Positions 45,310-55,300 of a DNA stretch of 64,000 nucleotides are shown here, in pieces (positions within the stretch are counted from its first letter, which is position 1; each line of letters starts with the position of its first letter). Made by a program: the position numbers and the translations under genes. The notes under the pieces were generated by a model. It did no database searches and had not been told where the DNA came from. It was given only the letters and a program-made list of their open reading frames with translations. The DNA comes from Promethearchaeota archaeon (GTDB lineage: Archaea; Asgardarchaeota; Lokiarchaeia; Helarchaeales; RDOG01), in contig RDOG01000019.1 in NCBI GenBank assembly GCA_011365055.1, positions 1 to 64,000 on the forward strand. Reading direction: 5' to 3'.

Positions 45310-45951
45310 TTATCTTAGTGTACTATATTTTATAACGATAGTATCGATAAAATCAGCTAGGCTTTCGGCTTTATCTGCTACCATTACATATAATTCAACA
45401 ATTTGTTTAATTAGAAGCGTGTGAACATTAAGTTCTTTAAGATTTAGTAGGTCATTTAATATTTTCCATTCAAGATTTCTTGCTTCTCTTCTTTCGTCTT
45501 CCACTTTTCTTGAATATCTTTTAGCTTCATCAAAATCTTTATTTATAAGAAGCACGCATTCTCTCAAAGTCTCGATGGTTTTTACAATACTATTTGATAA
45601 TTTCTTAATATCTTCAGAAACCGTTTTTTCAATTAAAATAGACTTTGGTTGAGCCATTAAATATCGAGCTACCAATTCTTCCATATTCAAGATCTTATCA
45701 ATTTTAGCTGAAAGAGTTAATTTATCAGTTTTAGAAAAATGAACTGCGCCTCCCTTATATAAATATTCAATAAATTTCTCTTCTACTCTATCACCTTTTT
45801 TTTCTAAAGTTATAACTTTTTGAGCTTCTTCTTGAACTGATTTGGATTTTGGATCACTTTCACACCAATTATTTATTGCAGTTGCCAAAGTATTAGTGGC
45901 TTCTACCAAAATGTCTAATTGTTCTTTTAAAATTTCAGTTTCAGTCGGCAT
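45310..45951 (-). CDS. DUF47/PhoU-like phosphate transport regulator
   Basis: An all-helical protein (213 residues from the ATG) with the PhoU-like EEKFIEYLYKGGAVHFSKTDKL and KVEDERREARNLEWKIL segments, which supply the acidic metal-binding residues of the family. DUF47 proteins accompany PiT permeases and are thought to tune them. It is the first gene of the pair. A TTG nine bases upstream is in frame; the ATG at 45951 is preferred. Confidence 0.88.
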   Translation of the reverse strand: MPTETEILKEQLDILVEATNTLATAINNWCESDPKSKSVQEEAQKVITLEKKGDRVEEKFIEYLYKGGAVHFSKTDKLTLSAKIDKILNMEELVARYLMAQPKSILIEKTVSEDIKKLSNSIVKTIETLRECVLLINKDFDEAKRYSRKVEDERREARNLEWKILNDLLNLKELNVHTLLIKQIVELYVMVADKAESLADFIDTIVIKYSTLR

Positions 45952-46115
45952 TTTTTTCAAACCCCATATTTTTTATGAATATTCTATAAACGTTTTTAAC
46001 AAAATTAGAATCATTTCAATATATTAATATTTACGTTGTTTAATAGAATGCTAATTTATAAAGGGAAAAATATTCTATTATTAAAATTATTTTTTTTAAG
46101 AAAAATAAAAAATAA

Positions 46116-46499
46116 TTATAATTTGACTTCGAGTGAATTTCTCCATAGTCCATGAATATTGCAATATGATGTAGCAATTATTATTCCTGATTTTTCAGTA
46201 TTTAATACGAAGCTAGCAGCGGGTTTTGTTGATAAAGTGCTAGAATCTGCTCCTTCCACAGATGCACCATGTGCGTAAAATTCTGCTTTTCCTATTTGGT
46301 AAGGAAATTTTTCTCCATCTGGTAAAAAATAACAATCAATCCATAAGATATGATGTGCAGTAGTGTTTGGATGAGGTATTTCTTTCCCAACCATTAATTT
46401 AATTTTGATTTGTTTATCTCCTTTTTCTATTTCAATAACAGGGGTATGTTTTTCTTTTTTCCAATCAGCTGTTTGAAATAAAACATTTAAATCCACCAA
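46116..46499 (-). CDS. sor: Superoxide reductase (neelaredoxin/desulfoferrodoxin type)
   Basis: The 127-residue protein has the iron ligands of class II superoxide reductase: His18 in EKHTP with its active-site Lys, His43 in HPNTTAHH plus one of the next two His, and Cys113 and His116 in CNIHGLW. It reduces superoxide to peroxide without making oxygen, as in anaerobes. No N-terminal rubredoxin-like Fe site is present. TTG start supported by GGAG eight bases upstream; GTG directly after is the alternative. Confidence 0.93.
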   Translation of the reverse strand: MVDLNVLFQTADWKKEKHTPVIEIEKGDKQIKIKLMVGKEIPHPNTTAHHILWIDCYFLPDGEKFPYQIGKAEFYAHGASVEGADSSTLSTKPAASFVLNTEKSGIIIATSYCNIHGLWRNSLEVKL

Positions 46500-46686
46500 T
46501 TAATCATCTCCTGATTATATTTTCTATAATATCTTTCAAAAAAATGTTGAGAACAGCAATTCTCAATAATATAGCTTTCATTAAGAAAATACTCATTTAT
46601 AAAATTATCAGAAATTCTAAAAATCTTGTACAAATCGGATTAGCCTAATTGGAGGAAATATCTAAGCTTTTTTTAAAATGATATGT

Positions 46687-47433
46687 TTATTTTTTAAGAA
46701 AGAGTTTGATTTTTTGTTTTGACTCTTCAGTTTCTTTAAGCTTCCATATTAGATCTAATTCTTTTTTTAGTGATTCAACCAAATTTTGGTTAATAGCATA
46801 ATTAACAAGCTCTTTGGCAGCTTGTAAAGATTTTAAATCTTTATCTCCAATTTTTTTGGCTAAGTCCAATGTTTTTTTCTCTAATTCATCATATTCCACA
46901 ATATAATTTATTAATCCTATTTCTTTAGCTTTATTAGCATCAATATGTTCACCAGTTACAATTAATTCAAGAGCATTAGCCTTCCCAATTAATCTTGGCA
47001 AATGTTGAGAACCACCAGCTCCAGGTATTAATCCCAAATTGATTTCTGGCAAACCAAATTTCGAATTTTTAGTTGCAATTCTAAAATCGCATGCTAAAGC
47101 AATCTCACATCCACCTCCTAGGGCATACCCATCAATTGAAGCTATAACGATTTTTTTCAAATTAGCTATTTGATTCGTAAGATCCTGAAGTAGTTTAAAA
47201 TCTCCCTTAGTTCTGGACTCAAATTCAGATATATCATCACCAACGCTGAATGCTTTAGAACCAGTCCCTGATATTATGATAACTTTTATTTTATTATCTC
47301 TCTCAAATTCATCAAGTGCTCTTGATATTTCTAATTTCAGTTGTTTATTTAGTGCATTGAGTTTATTAGGTCTATTAATAATTAAAAATGCAATATATTC
47401 TTCTCTTCTTATAATTATTGTTTTGTAATCCAT
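46687..47433 (-). CDS. Enoyl-CoA hydratase (crotonase), both catalytic Glu retained
   Basis: The only crotonase here with both hydratase glutamates: GGGCEIALACD and GLPEINLGLIPGAGGSQ. Together with the oxyanion segment SKAFSVGDDISEF this predicts hydration of a trans-2-enoyl-CoA to the 3-hydroxyacyl-CoA. It is the last gene of an operon with a 3-hydroxyacyl-CoA dehydrogenase (upstream) and a BadI/MenB-like hydrolase. A GTG at 47442 is in frame; the ATG at 47433 follows a GTGAT element. Confidence 0.92.
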   Translation of the reverse strand: MDYKTIIIRREEYIAFLIINRPNKLNALNKQLKLEISRALDEFERDNKIKVIIISGTGSKAFSVGDDISEFESRTKGDFKLLQDLTNQIANLKKIVIASIDGYALGGGCEIALACDFRIATKNSKFGLPEINLGLIPGAGGSQHLPRLIGKANALELIVTGEHIDANKAKEIGLINYIVEYDELEKKTLDLAKKIGDKDLKSLQAAKELVNYAINQNLVESLKKELDLIWKLKETEESKQKIKLFLKK

Positions 47434-47444
47434 AAATATCACTA

Positions 47445-48305
47445 TTATTTATTATAATCATAAAAACCTTTATTTGTTTTTCTTCCTAATAATCCTGCAT
47501 GAACCATTTTTCTCAATAACGAACTAGGTTTATATTTATCCCCTAGTTCTTTTGATAAATATTCCCCTATATGATTGTATACATCATTTCCAATTAAATC
47601 CGAAAGTTCTAATGGACCCATCGGAAAATTGAAAGCCAACTTACAAGCTTTATCTATATCTTCTACAGTTGCAACTCCTTCCATTAACATATTCACTGCT
47701 TCATTCGCCATTACATAAATCAACCTCGATGTAATAAAGCCAGGAGAATCTTTAATGGAGACGATAATTTTGCCTTCTAAGCTTTCAGAAAACCTTTTTG
47801 TAATTTCCATCACTTTATCTGACGTATTTAATCCTTTTATCAATTCTATCAACTTCATTACAGAAACGGGGTTGAAGAAATGCATTCCCACAATCCTATC
47901 TTGATGATTTGCTTTCGAAGCCATCTCTGTAATGCTTAAAGAGGACGTGTTTGAAGCTAATATCACGTTTTTATCGCATATTGAATCTAATTCTTGGAAT
48001 AGATTCTTTTTAAGCTCCATATCCTCAAAAATAGCTTCAATAACTAACTGGGTTCCTTTAACAGCTTCTTTTCTATCCGTAAAAATTGATATTTTTTTCA
48101 GGATCTTTTCAGCTTCTTCACTTGATATCTTATTTTTTGCTACAAAAAATCGATCTAAATTATATTTAATAGATGATAGGGCTTTATCAAGAATAATTTT
48201 ATTTAAATCCACCAAATGCACATCATAACCATTATAAACGCAAACTTGAGCGATCCCTGCACCCATAATTCCCGCACCTATAACACAAACTGTTTTAATT
48301 TCCAT
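47445..48305 (-). CDS. hbd: 3-hydroxyacyl-CoA (3-hydroxybutyryl-CoA) dehydrogenase
   Basis: The 286-residue enzyme has the N-terminal NAD-binding GAGIMGAGIAQVC with an Asp at the end of the second strand (VDLNK), the catalytic His in GMHFFNPVSVMKLIELI, SNTSSLSI, and KDSPGFITSRL at the domain junction. It oxidises 3-hydroxyacyl-CoA with NAD, or reduces the keto form. Bacterial-type single-function length. It lies between the BadI-like hydrolase (gap 10 bp) and the crotonase. Confidence 0.94.
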   Translation of the reverse strand: MEIKTVCVIGAGIMGAGIAQVCVYNGYDVHLVDLNKIILDKALSSIKYNLDRFFVAKNKISSEEAEKILKKISIFTDRKEAVKGTQLVIEAIFEDMELKKNLFQELDSICDKNVILASNTSSLSITEMASKANHQDRIVGMHFFNPVSVMKLIELIKGLNTSDKVMEITKRFSESLEGKIIVSIKDSPGFITSRLIYVMANEAVNMLMEGVATVEDIDKACKLAFNFPMGPLELSDLIGNDVYNHIGEYLSKELGDKYKPSSLLRKMVHAGLLGRKTNKGFYDYNK

Positions 48306-48315
48306 ATTTCATCCC

Positions 48316-49110
48316 TCAACTCATTTTTTCCCTAAAATTCGGTTTACGTTTCTCCAAAAAAGCATTTTTACCTTCAACCGCCTCTTCTGTTCCATAAAAT
48401 AATCCTAAACCACCAATTCCAAGATAAGTTGCACCCGTAGTACCATCCGTTTCAGCTAAAAATGCATATTTTAACATTTTCAAAGCTGTAGGACTTTTTT
48501 CTAATAATTCTTTGCACCATTTATCTACTTCTTCATCTAATTTTTCCATGGGCACTACAGCATTTACTAATCCCATTGCTAAAGCTTCTCTTGCCGTGTA
48601 TCGACGACAAAGATACCATATTTCTTTTGCACGTTTTATTCCAACAGCACGCATAAGATCACCTGTTCCAAATCCAGGATCGAATGACCCCACACGAGGT
48701 CCTGCTTGACCCAAATAAGGTTTTTCTTTATCAGCAGCAATGCTTAAATCACAAGCTACATGCCAAACATGACCGCCTCCAATAGCAAAACCATTCAAAC
48801 GAGCAATAACGGGTTTAGGTAACGTGCGAATCTGATGAGTGACAGTTTGCCAACCCACTTCTAATGGCAACATGTATTTTCCTTGATAACCTCCTTTTTC
48901 ACGGGTTGATTGATCTCCACCAGTACAAAAAGCCATGTCTCCAGCACCAGTAAATACTACTACACCAGTTTCTGGATCCATGCATTGATTAAAAGCATCT
49001 ATTAGTTCATGAACGGTCTGTTGCCTTGCAGCATTATATTTTTCGGGTCTATTTATTGTAATTCTAGCAATCCCATCCTTTTTTTCAAAAATTATATCTT
49101 CATAAGTCAA
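48316..49110 (-). CDS. BadI/MenB-like crotonase (2-ketocyclohexanecarboxyl-CoA hydrolase or naphthoate synthase type)
   Basis: The 264-residue protein has the family block DMAFCTGGDQSTR, GFAIGGGHVWHVACDLSIAAD, GPRVGSFDPGFGTG with the Asp that is catalytic in MenB, REIWYLCRR-type text (KEIWYLCRRYTAREALAMG) and PNFREKM at the end. From memory it resembles BadI, which opens 2-ketocyclohexanecarboxyl-CoA to pimeloyl-CoA, as closely as it does MenB. No other menaquinone gene is nearby, whereas a dehydrogenase and a hydratase follow directly, so a BadI-like role is preferred. TTG start with GGAG eight bases upstream. Confidence 0.8.
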   Translation of the reverse strand: MTYEDIIFEKKDGIARITINRPEKYNAARQQTVHELIDAFNQCMDPETGVVVFTGAGDMAFCTGGDQSTREKGGYQGKYMLPLEVGWQTVTHQIRTLPKPVIARLNGFAIGGGHVWHVACDLSIAADKEKPYLGQAGPRVGSFDPGFGTGDLMRAVGIKRAKEIWYLCRRYTAREALAMGLVNAVVPMEKLDEEVDKWCKELLEKSPTALKMLKYAFLAETDGTTGATYLGIGGLGLFYGTEEAVEGKNAFLEKRKPNFREKMS

Positions 49111-49218
49111 AAATTCATCTCCTTAATTAAAATTATAAACATAAATCTAATTTTGAAAAATTTTATTTTACCAAATTATATATTGTAATGGATTAAAAAT
49201 TTTTAATAGACGGTTGAA

Positions 49219-49488
49219 ATGCAAAATAAAAAATTAAATATTGACATTTACGTCCCTATAAACGAATGCGGTTGCATGTATGATAAATTTATGGAAAGAA
49301 TTTTCAACATACTAATGGATTACATGAAATATATTAATTTTGAAACAAAAGACATAAATTCCGAAGAAGCTAAAGAATTAGGTCTTCGTGGAAACTGTGT
49401 TGTTGTTGAGGGCAATAAAATTTTTACTAATAGCTTTGAATTAAAAAATCAACTACCAAAAATATTAAAGGAAAAAAAGATCCTTTAA
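49219..49488 (+). CDS. Small thioredoxin-fold protein with CGC motif
   Basis: An 89-residue protein with a strand (LNIDIYVPI) leading to NECGCMYDKF, a CxC redox or metal-binding pair, a helix, a second strand (YINFETKDI) and GNCVVVEGNKIFTNSFELKN. The order fits a mini-thioredoxin or glutaredoxin-like fold. Its role may be thiol chemistry or metal/sulfur handling. Divergent from the acyl-CoA operon. Confidence 0.6.
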   Translation: MQNKKLNIDIYVPINECGCMYDKFMERIFNILMDYMKYINFETKDINSEEAKELGLRGNCVVVEGNKIFTNSFELKNQLPKILKEKKIL

Positions 49489-49495
49489 TTTCTAT

Positions 49496-50350
49496 CTATT
49501 TTTTAATTATTATAAAAATAACGCCTTTTTCTTCTTTTTGATTGATAATTTCTAAATTATATTCATCGAGCATTGGAAAAAGTTCATTTAAATTGATCCC
49601 AATTTTTGAATGTCTCGGAATTAATTCCAATAACATGGTCTCAATTATATGACCATTTAAACCTTGGACATCAATGATTATTCCCTTTCCGTTTGGTTTT
49701 AAAATACGTTTCATTTCAGGAATTATCCAATCAGAATCGTCTTCATGCATTGTAAAAAATACTAATCCAAGATCTGCAAAATTATCTGGAAGGTTTACAA
49801 TATAATTTCGCCTTTTTACGACGCTAATTAGGTCTTGAAGATTTTCGAATTCAATAAGTTCTTTGAAATAATCAGAATATCTTTTTTCTGTACTGATTAT
49901 ATAATATTGTCCCTTTGGTCCCAATAATTTGGCTAATTTGAATCTTTCTTCTTCCATATGCAAGAATGTAAAATCAACAATTAACATGTCTTTTTTTACA
50001 TCCACTAATTTCGGAACTTCATTGAATATAAAGGAGTAAATTTTGTTAGAAATTTTTTCCAAAATGATGAATAAACCCGTTAAACTTTGATAGATTAAAA
50101 ATCGTCCTCTTTCAGTTATTCTATATAGCTTTCTATTTGCCCCTTTTCGTTCCTCCTCCCTTGAAGTGATCGCCTTCATTTCTTCTAAAGATTTTAATGC
50201 AGGATATAATTGTCCAGCGCCTAATTTTTCCCCAATAAAATTTAATTCCCGTTGGATTTCTAATCCGTACATCTCTCTTTCTTTATTCCAAAGCATGCTT
50301 AGAATAGTCTGTTGCAACCATCCGAGATGTAACCGTTTGGGCTTTGGCAT
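49496..50350 (-). CDS. PadR-type winged-helix fused to methyltransferase-like domain
   Basis: The 284-residue protein starts with a PadR domain (LGWLQQTILSMLWNKEREMYG, QLYPALKSLEEMKAI, RKLYRITERGRFLI). After residue about 100 comes a Rossmann methyltransferase-like half: DMLIVDFTFLHMEEERFK, LGLVFFTMHED and MKRILKPNGKGIIIDV. The SAM-binding Gly-rich loop is absent, so catalysis is doubtful and the domain may sense a ligand. A perfect 7-bp dyad sits directly upstream of the start codon, fitting autoregulation. Divergent from an ICMT-like methyltransferase gene. Confidence 0.8.
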   Translation of the reverse strand: MPKPKRLHLGWLQQTILSMLWNKEREMYGLEIQRELNFIGEKLGAGQLYPALKSLEEMKAITSREEERKGANRKLYRITERGRFLIYQSLTGLFIILEKISNKIYSFIFNEVPKLVDVKKDMLIVDFTFLHMEEERFKLAKLLGPKGQYYIISTEKRYSDYFKELIEFENLQDLISVVKRRNYIVNLPDNFADLGLVFFTMHEDDSDWIIPEMKRILKPNGKGIIIDVQGLNGHIIETMLLELIPRHSKIGINLNELFPMLDEYNLEIINQKEEKGVIFIIIKK

Positions 50351-50373
50351 ATATATCTTACAACATGATATAT
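50351..50373 (-). promoter_or_regulatory. Dyad operator touching the PadR-methyltransferase start
   Basis: ATATATC (50351-50357) and GATATAT (50367-50373) are exact inverted copies with nine bases between. The dyad begins next to the start codon (50348-50350) and lies in the 79-bp divergent region, where binding by the PadR product would block its own gene. Confidence 0.5.
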
Positions 50374-50429
50374 CTGATTTAAATCTATTGATATTAACTA
50401 ATTATATAGAACTTGAATAGTGTATTAAA

Positions 50430-51143
50430 ATGGAAGAAAACCAAGAAAAATCAAAATTGAACATAACTGGAATCAGATACATTGTCAAATCAATCTTTAT
50501 GATTATAATTCAAGTGATTTTATTAATTTTATTCTCAGGTTCTATTTTTATTTTATCAGGTTGGATATTCTATATTTTATATAGCATCACGACATTAGGA
50601 ACTATTGCTGCATTGTACATTAAAGATATTGAATTGGTTAATTTGCGGGGAAAATCCCAAAAAGGGACTAAATCGTGGGATCAGAAAATATTATTGATTT
50701 GGATTATTTTTATATTTCTTACTCCAATAATAGCGGGATTGGATTTTAGATTTCGATTAACAATTATTGTTTCAATGGATTTCCTTTTGATAACAATCGG
50801 TTCCATCATCTGGATCATTGGCGGAGTTTTGGGAGCGTGGGCGATGGTTGTTAATTCTTATTTTGAAGCCAGCGCCCGTATTCAAAGAAATAGATCCCAT
50901 AAAGTCGTATCAATAGGCCCTTATAAATATATTCGCCACCCAGGTTATTTAGCAAGTTTAATGGGTTGTATTGCTATTCCATTGATTTTCTGTTCATTAT
51001 TAACAATTATACCATCTGCAGTGATTTTCATTTTATTCGCTATAAGGACATTCCTTGAAGATAAAATGCTTATTGACGAATTAGATGGTTATGGAGAATA
51101 TACACAAAAAGTAAAGTTTAGATTATTTCCTAGAATTTGGTAG
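50430..51143 (+). CDS. Isoprenylcysteine carboxyl methyltransferase-like membrane enzyme
   Basis: The 237-residue protein has four to five membrane helices and the ICMT/PEMT signature GPYKYIRHPGYLASL with a C-terminal FLEDKMLIDELDGYGEYTQKVKFRLFP. The family methylates small or lipid substrates, including prenylated Cys carboxyl groups, using SAM. Archaea contain few known prenylated proteins, so the substrate is unknown. It shares its divergent promoter with the PadR-methyltransferase gene and is a candidate target of it. Confidence 0.85.
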   Translation: MEENQEKSKLNITGIRYIVKSIFMIIIQVILLILFSGSIFILSGWIFYILYSITTLGTIAALYIKDIELVNLRGKSQKGTKSWDQKILLIWIIFIFLTPIIAGLDFRFRLTIIVSMDFLLITIGSIIWIIGGVLGAWAMVVNSYFEASARIQRNRSHKVVSIGPYKYIRHPGYLASLMGCIAIPLIFCSLLTIIPSAVIFILFAIRTFLEDKMLIDELDGYGEYTQKVKFRLFPRIW

Positions 51144-51150
51144 TCTTAAA

Positions 51151-52050
51151 TTACTCAAAAAATATTTTTTGAACGAAATTATTTATTTTATTCATGGCTT
51201 CTTTTCCTTCTGGAACGAAGGATTCAAAAAGTTGAAAAGCATGTATCATTTGATTATATTGTTCAATAGTTACATCTACACCGGCTTCTTTTGCGCGTTC
51301 TGCAACACGAGTTGAATCACTTAATAAAATTTCGGACGTTCCAACTTGTATTAGTAAAGGAGGAAAATCTTTGAAATCACCGTAAAGGGGAGAAATTAAA
51401 GGATTTTTAGGATCATCATTTGCATAATACATTTTTGAGAACTTAAAAAGAACTTCTGGTGAAAGAAATGGATCTTCTTCTTTTTTTGTTTTAAGAGTTG
51501 CCCCAGTATTTAAAAGGTCTGCCCATGGTGAAAAGACCATGCAAGCAGAAGGTAAAGCTAAACCGATTTTTTTAATTTTCATAATCGTAGATAAAGTTAG
51601 TCCACCTCCTGCAGATTCGCCAGCTATTATTAAATTTGATGGATGAATCATTTTTTCTTCTATTAGCCAACGATATGCAGTTATTGCATCATCTAAAGCG
51701 GCAGGGAATGGATTTTCAGGTGCTAATCTGTAATCAATACTGAGACAATGACATTTTATTTTTTGAGATAAAGAAGAAATAAATGCTCGATGTGTATCAA
51801 TGGAGCCAGTTACATAACCTCCTCCGTGAAGATATAATATTATTTTGTCAGATTGCGCATCTGGAGCTGAGATCCACTCAGCTGAAATTGATTTAATGTT
51901 AAATGCTTCGATATTAATATCTTTATGAGGCTTTGTCATTGAAGTTAACTTATTTAAAAATTGTCTTGCTTGTTCAACAGGAATATCAACACCTAGAATT
52001 TGATTTTTTCTTAAGAATTTTATTATCATTTCCAATTCTTTGCTTACCAT
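51151..52050 (-). CDS. Alpha/beta hydrolase, HSL-type esterase/lipase
   Basis: The protein has the HGGG oxyanion motif (YLHGGGYVTGS), the nucleophile GESAGGGLTL, and later the Asp (VGTSEILLSDS) and His (MIHAFQLF) of the triad. This is the hormone-sensitive lipase family of carboxylesterases; the substrate is a short ester. A TTG at 52092 is in frame without a ribosome binding site; the ATG at 52050 gives a 299-residue protein of usual family length. It converges with the ICMT-like gene seven bases away. Confidence 0.92.
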   Translation of the reverse strand: MVSKELEMIIKFLRKNQILGVDIPVEQARQFLNKLTSMTKPHKDINIEAFNIKSISAEWISAPDAQSDKIILYLHGGGYVTGSIDTHRAFISSLSQKIKCHCLSIDYRLAPENPFPAALDDAITAYRWLIEEKMIHPSNLIIAGESAGGGLTLSTIMKIKKIGLALPSACMVFSPWADLLNTGATLKTKKEEDPFLSPEVLFKFSKMYYANDDPKNPLISPLYGDFKDFPPLLIQVGTSEILLSDSTRVAERAKEAGVDVTIEQYNQMIHAFQLFESFVPEGKEAMNKINNFVQKIFFE

Positions 52051-52357
52051 AAAAAGTTCAGCCCAATAATTGATATTTTTTTTAATTATCAAAAAAGAAA
52101 GTAAATTACCTTATTTAGGTTTTTTTGAAATGTTATAAAAATTAAGTTTTTTAAAATTCAAGAAAAAAAATAATTAGGTTCTGGTTGCTCAGATTCATCT
52201 TAGATATTTTTTTCAGTCTTAAAATTATTTGATTCCAAAATATCACGGTTAAGGTATATATAGAATATTTATGGAATATTTTTTGTTAGTCAACATTTTT
52301 AATTAATACACGTCAATATTTTTTGAAAATGAAGAAGAAAAAAAAAATGAAATAAAA

Positions 52358-55300
52358 TTAAGAAGTAATAAGTGATAATCTCGCTATAAATTCATTTATT
52401 GTAGATATTAAAGAGTTCGCCTGTTCGAGGGAAATGCATCCTAAATTCTTCAATAGATATATAATATAAATTGCCTTGTTTAAATCTTTCATAGCATCTT
52501 GTAAGAGCTCATTTATGGCATTGTTATTCGTAGAAGTCATTAAAACCATGGCAGAGTCGAGATTGTTGCAGGCTTGCCACAAATTCAAGTTAATGACCAT
52601 TGCTTTTATTAAAGAAATTTCATCGTGAATTTGGTTGGCAAGATTTAAAATCTCCGTTTCAATCGTTGCAATAGTATTGGCCAGGTCAGTTCCAACAATT
52701 TCACCTATGATCAGTGTTAATTCATTTTTAATCTCGCGTGTTGAATTTAGAAAGCTTATCATGAAACTGTCGTCGACACATCCTATCCAGTTACCTAACT
52801 CAACCATTGCATTAGATATGGAAAGATGAACTTTAGCCAGTTTGTCTAAGATGATAGACTTGCAAGTTTTAGAGTCAATATAGGTTTGTATTGACCAATT
52901 CACATCTTGCATTGCTTTGTGGATCTGTTGAAGGAGGATATTCTTTAGACCATAAGTCAAATCTTGAGGCAATGTTACTTCTAGCGCGTTTAATTCGTTC
53001 AAGATATGGTTCATTGCCATGACAGGAGTTGCGGTAAATGCATTAACGATAATGGTTGATAAACTATCATTTTTCCGATCATTATCGTCATCGATCAGAT
53101 TAAGAATTAAGAGATGACTTCCAACTTGTAAGGTCAAATTTCCAATCTCGACACGATAAATTGATCCTGTTTGGGTGATCAAACTTGGAAGGATGGGTTG
53201 GTCATCAATTAATGTCGTAATATTTGCTATCGCACTCTGGTCCGTCGCATTGAATTGCACGATCAAATCTTAAAGATTAGTCAAGATGTTAAGGGATGAA
53301 ACTTCGGGAGGCTGAGTATCATCATCAATGATATGGATGACTTGCTTGGTTAAAGCACTCTCTTGATTAATTCCCCCACGATCTAAGTCTGCATTGGTAG
53401 CATTTACCCTTATTGTATGGTTTCCCAGAGAATTAGGCACGGAATAAGACCCATTTTCAGTTCCTATCAAGATATCATCGATAAAGACTTGCATGGTGGA
53501 AATTCCGCTTTCAGGATCTCCGGTAGTTACCTGCCATGTTCCTGAATCACCATCCGTTTTGGACCCCACATACGTAATATTGATGTCGGGGGGTGTGGCA
53601 TCATCATCAGTGATGTAAACTGCTCCAACCGAGAAATTGCTTGATTGATCTATAGTTCCCCGATCGAGATCATTGTCAGTTGCTTCAACCTGAATGAGAT
53701 GAGGACCAGGATCTCTTGGACTGGGAAGCACATATGTTCCCGCGGTGATTCCAACAAGATACTGGTCAAATATAACATTGATTGATGCAATTCCGGATGG
53801 ATCCATCGCAGACACTGAAAAAGTTAAAGAACTTGTCGCATCCGTAATCCATTGAGTTAGCGGGGTAATGTTGATGGTTGGATCCATTTCATCATCATCG
53901 AGGTAATGGATCGTGGCACTTTTTGCGCGCGTATTTCCCGCAGCATCAGATGCAGTCACTTAAATGGTATAATTCCCCAATACAAGCGGTTTTACAAATT
54001 CAAATATATACCTTTGTCCATTAGAAATGGATGAAATCGTTGGAGATGAATCACTTCCCACTACATTACCTTGAAAATATAATTGGGCCACCAAATTGGT
54101 AGCTCCTTCTGTCGTATTAATATCAACAAAATAATTAAAAATCTGGTTATCAAGAATGGTTGCATCTGCAAGTTCAAAATTCGGGGCTACTGAATCTGTA
54201 ACGTGTAATACGGAACTTACAGAAGTTGTTATTTTTCCATTGTATATTACATTCACACGATAAGGAAGTGGTTGGGTAGGAGCCGTGCTTGGTAGGTGCA
54301 AATCCATGGTTATCGAGATTGCTTGGTCCGGGTCCAGCGTGATAGGAGAAGGAAGACTGTAATAAGTGCTAGGAAGCCCTGGGATTTCGAAGGAATAAGT
54401 GGCTTGAGTGACACCTGTATTTTTAACATCGAAAGTAATTGATCTTGCAGATCCTGAATTAAGAGAAGTCCCAATAGGAGTGCCGGTTGCTGTAGCTTCT
54501 CCTACAGGTAAACCATAACTTTGCCAATTACGAACCACAGGATTCGACCAATAGGCGTTATCAAGTATGCAATAAACTGTAAGAGAACCAAATACATCTG
54601 AAATTGGGACCCCAAAGACATATTCTTCATTTGGTCCTCGTGCTTCGCACCAAATATAACCAGGAGTTGGCCAGACATATGCATAATAGGCTATCATGGA
54701 TCCTTCAGCATGTATTGAACTATGATAAAGCGCGCTAATACTTATTATTGCAGAAATTGTCAAAATTTCAAAAGTAATTATAGCACCTAATATAGGAGTT
54801 AGCACCGCCACTTCTGGAAAAAAAGAAAGTATGTAGGTTAAAATACCAAGAGCACTAGATAAAGCTGAACTTAAACTTGATTCAAAACTTGAAAATTTAA
54901 TTAATACAGCAGCAGATGCTAGCAAGAAAGGAATACTGTATACTTGAGTTCTATATTCAAACAATGGGAGAAATTCTGCAGTTCCATTTAAAATTGTTTC
55001 AAATCTTATAATAAACGCATTAATGCTAGTCAAGGCATCATTAAAATAACCACATATTAAATTAATTTAATATGCAAGAAAATCCGCAATAACTATTGAA
55101 TCTATTCTAGAGTTCCAAGCGATAACATTTTGATTTTCATTTTGTGTATAATTGTATATTTTAGATCCAAAACATACTGCAATATAAATTGATTTTGCTT
55201 GAGATTTATTAAAAACCTTTGCCAAAGTTTGCTATGGAATTACCGTGTTATTTATTATCAGACCCTGTTCGCACCCATGAGAAAATATTAGAATGATATC

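Noticed and set aside
48316..49110. Menaquinone MenB as a firm call
   Set aside because: The similarity is comparable to BadI and no menaquinone gene lies nearby, while a dehydrogenase and a hydratase follow directly.
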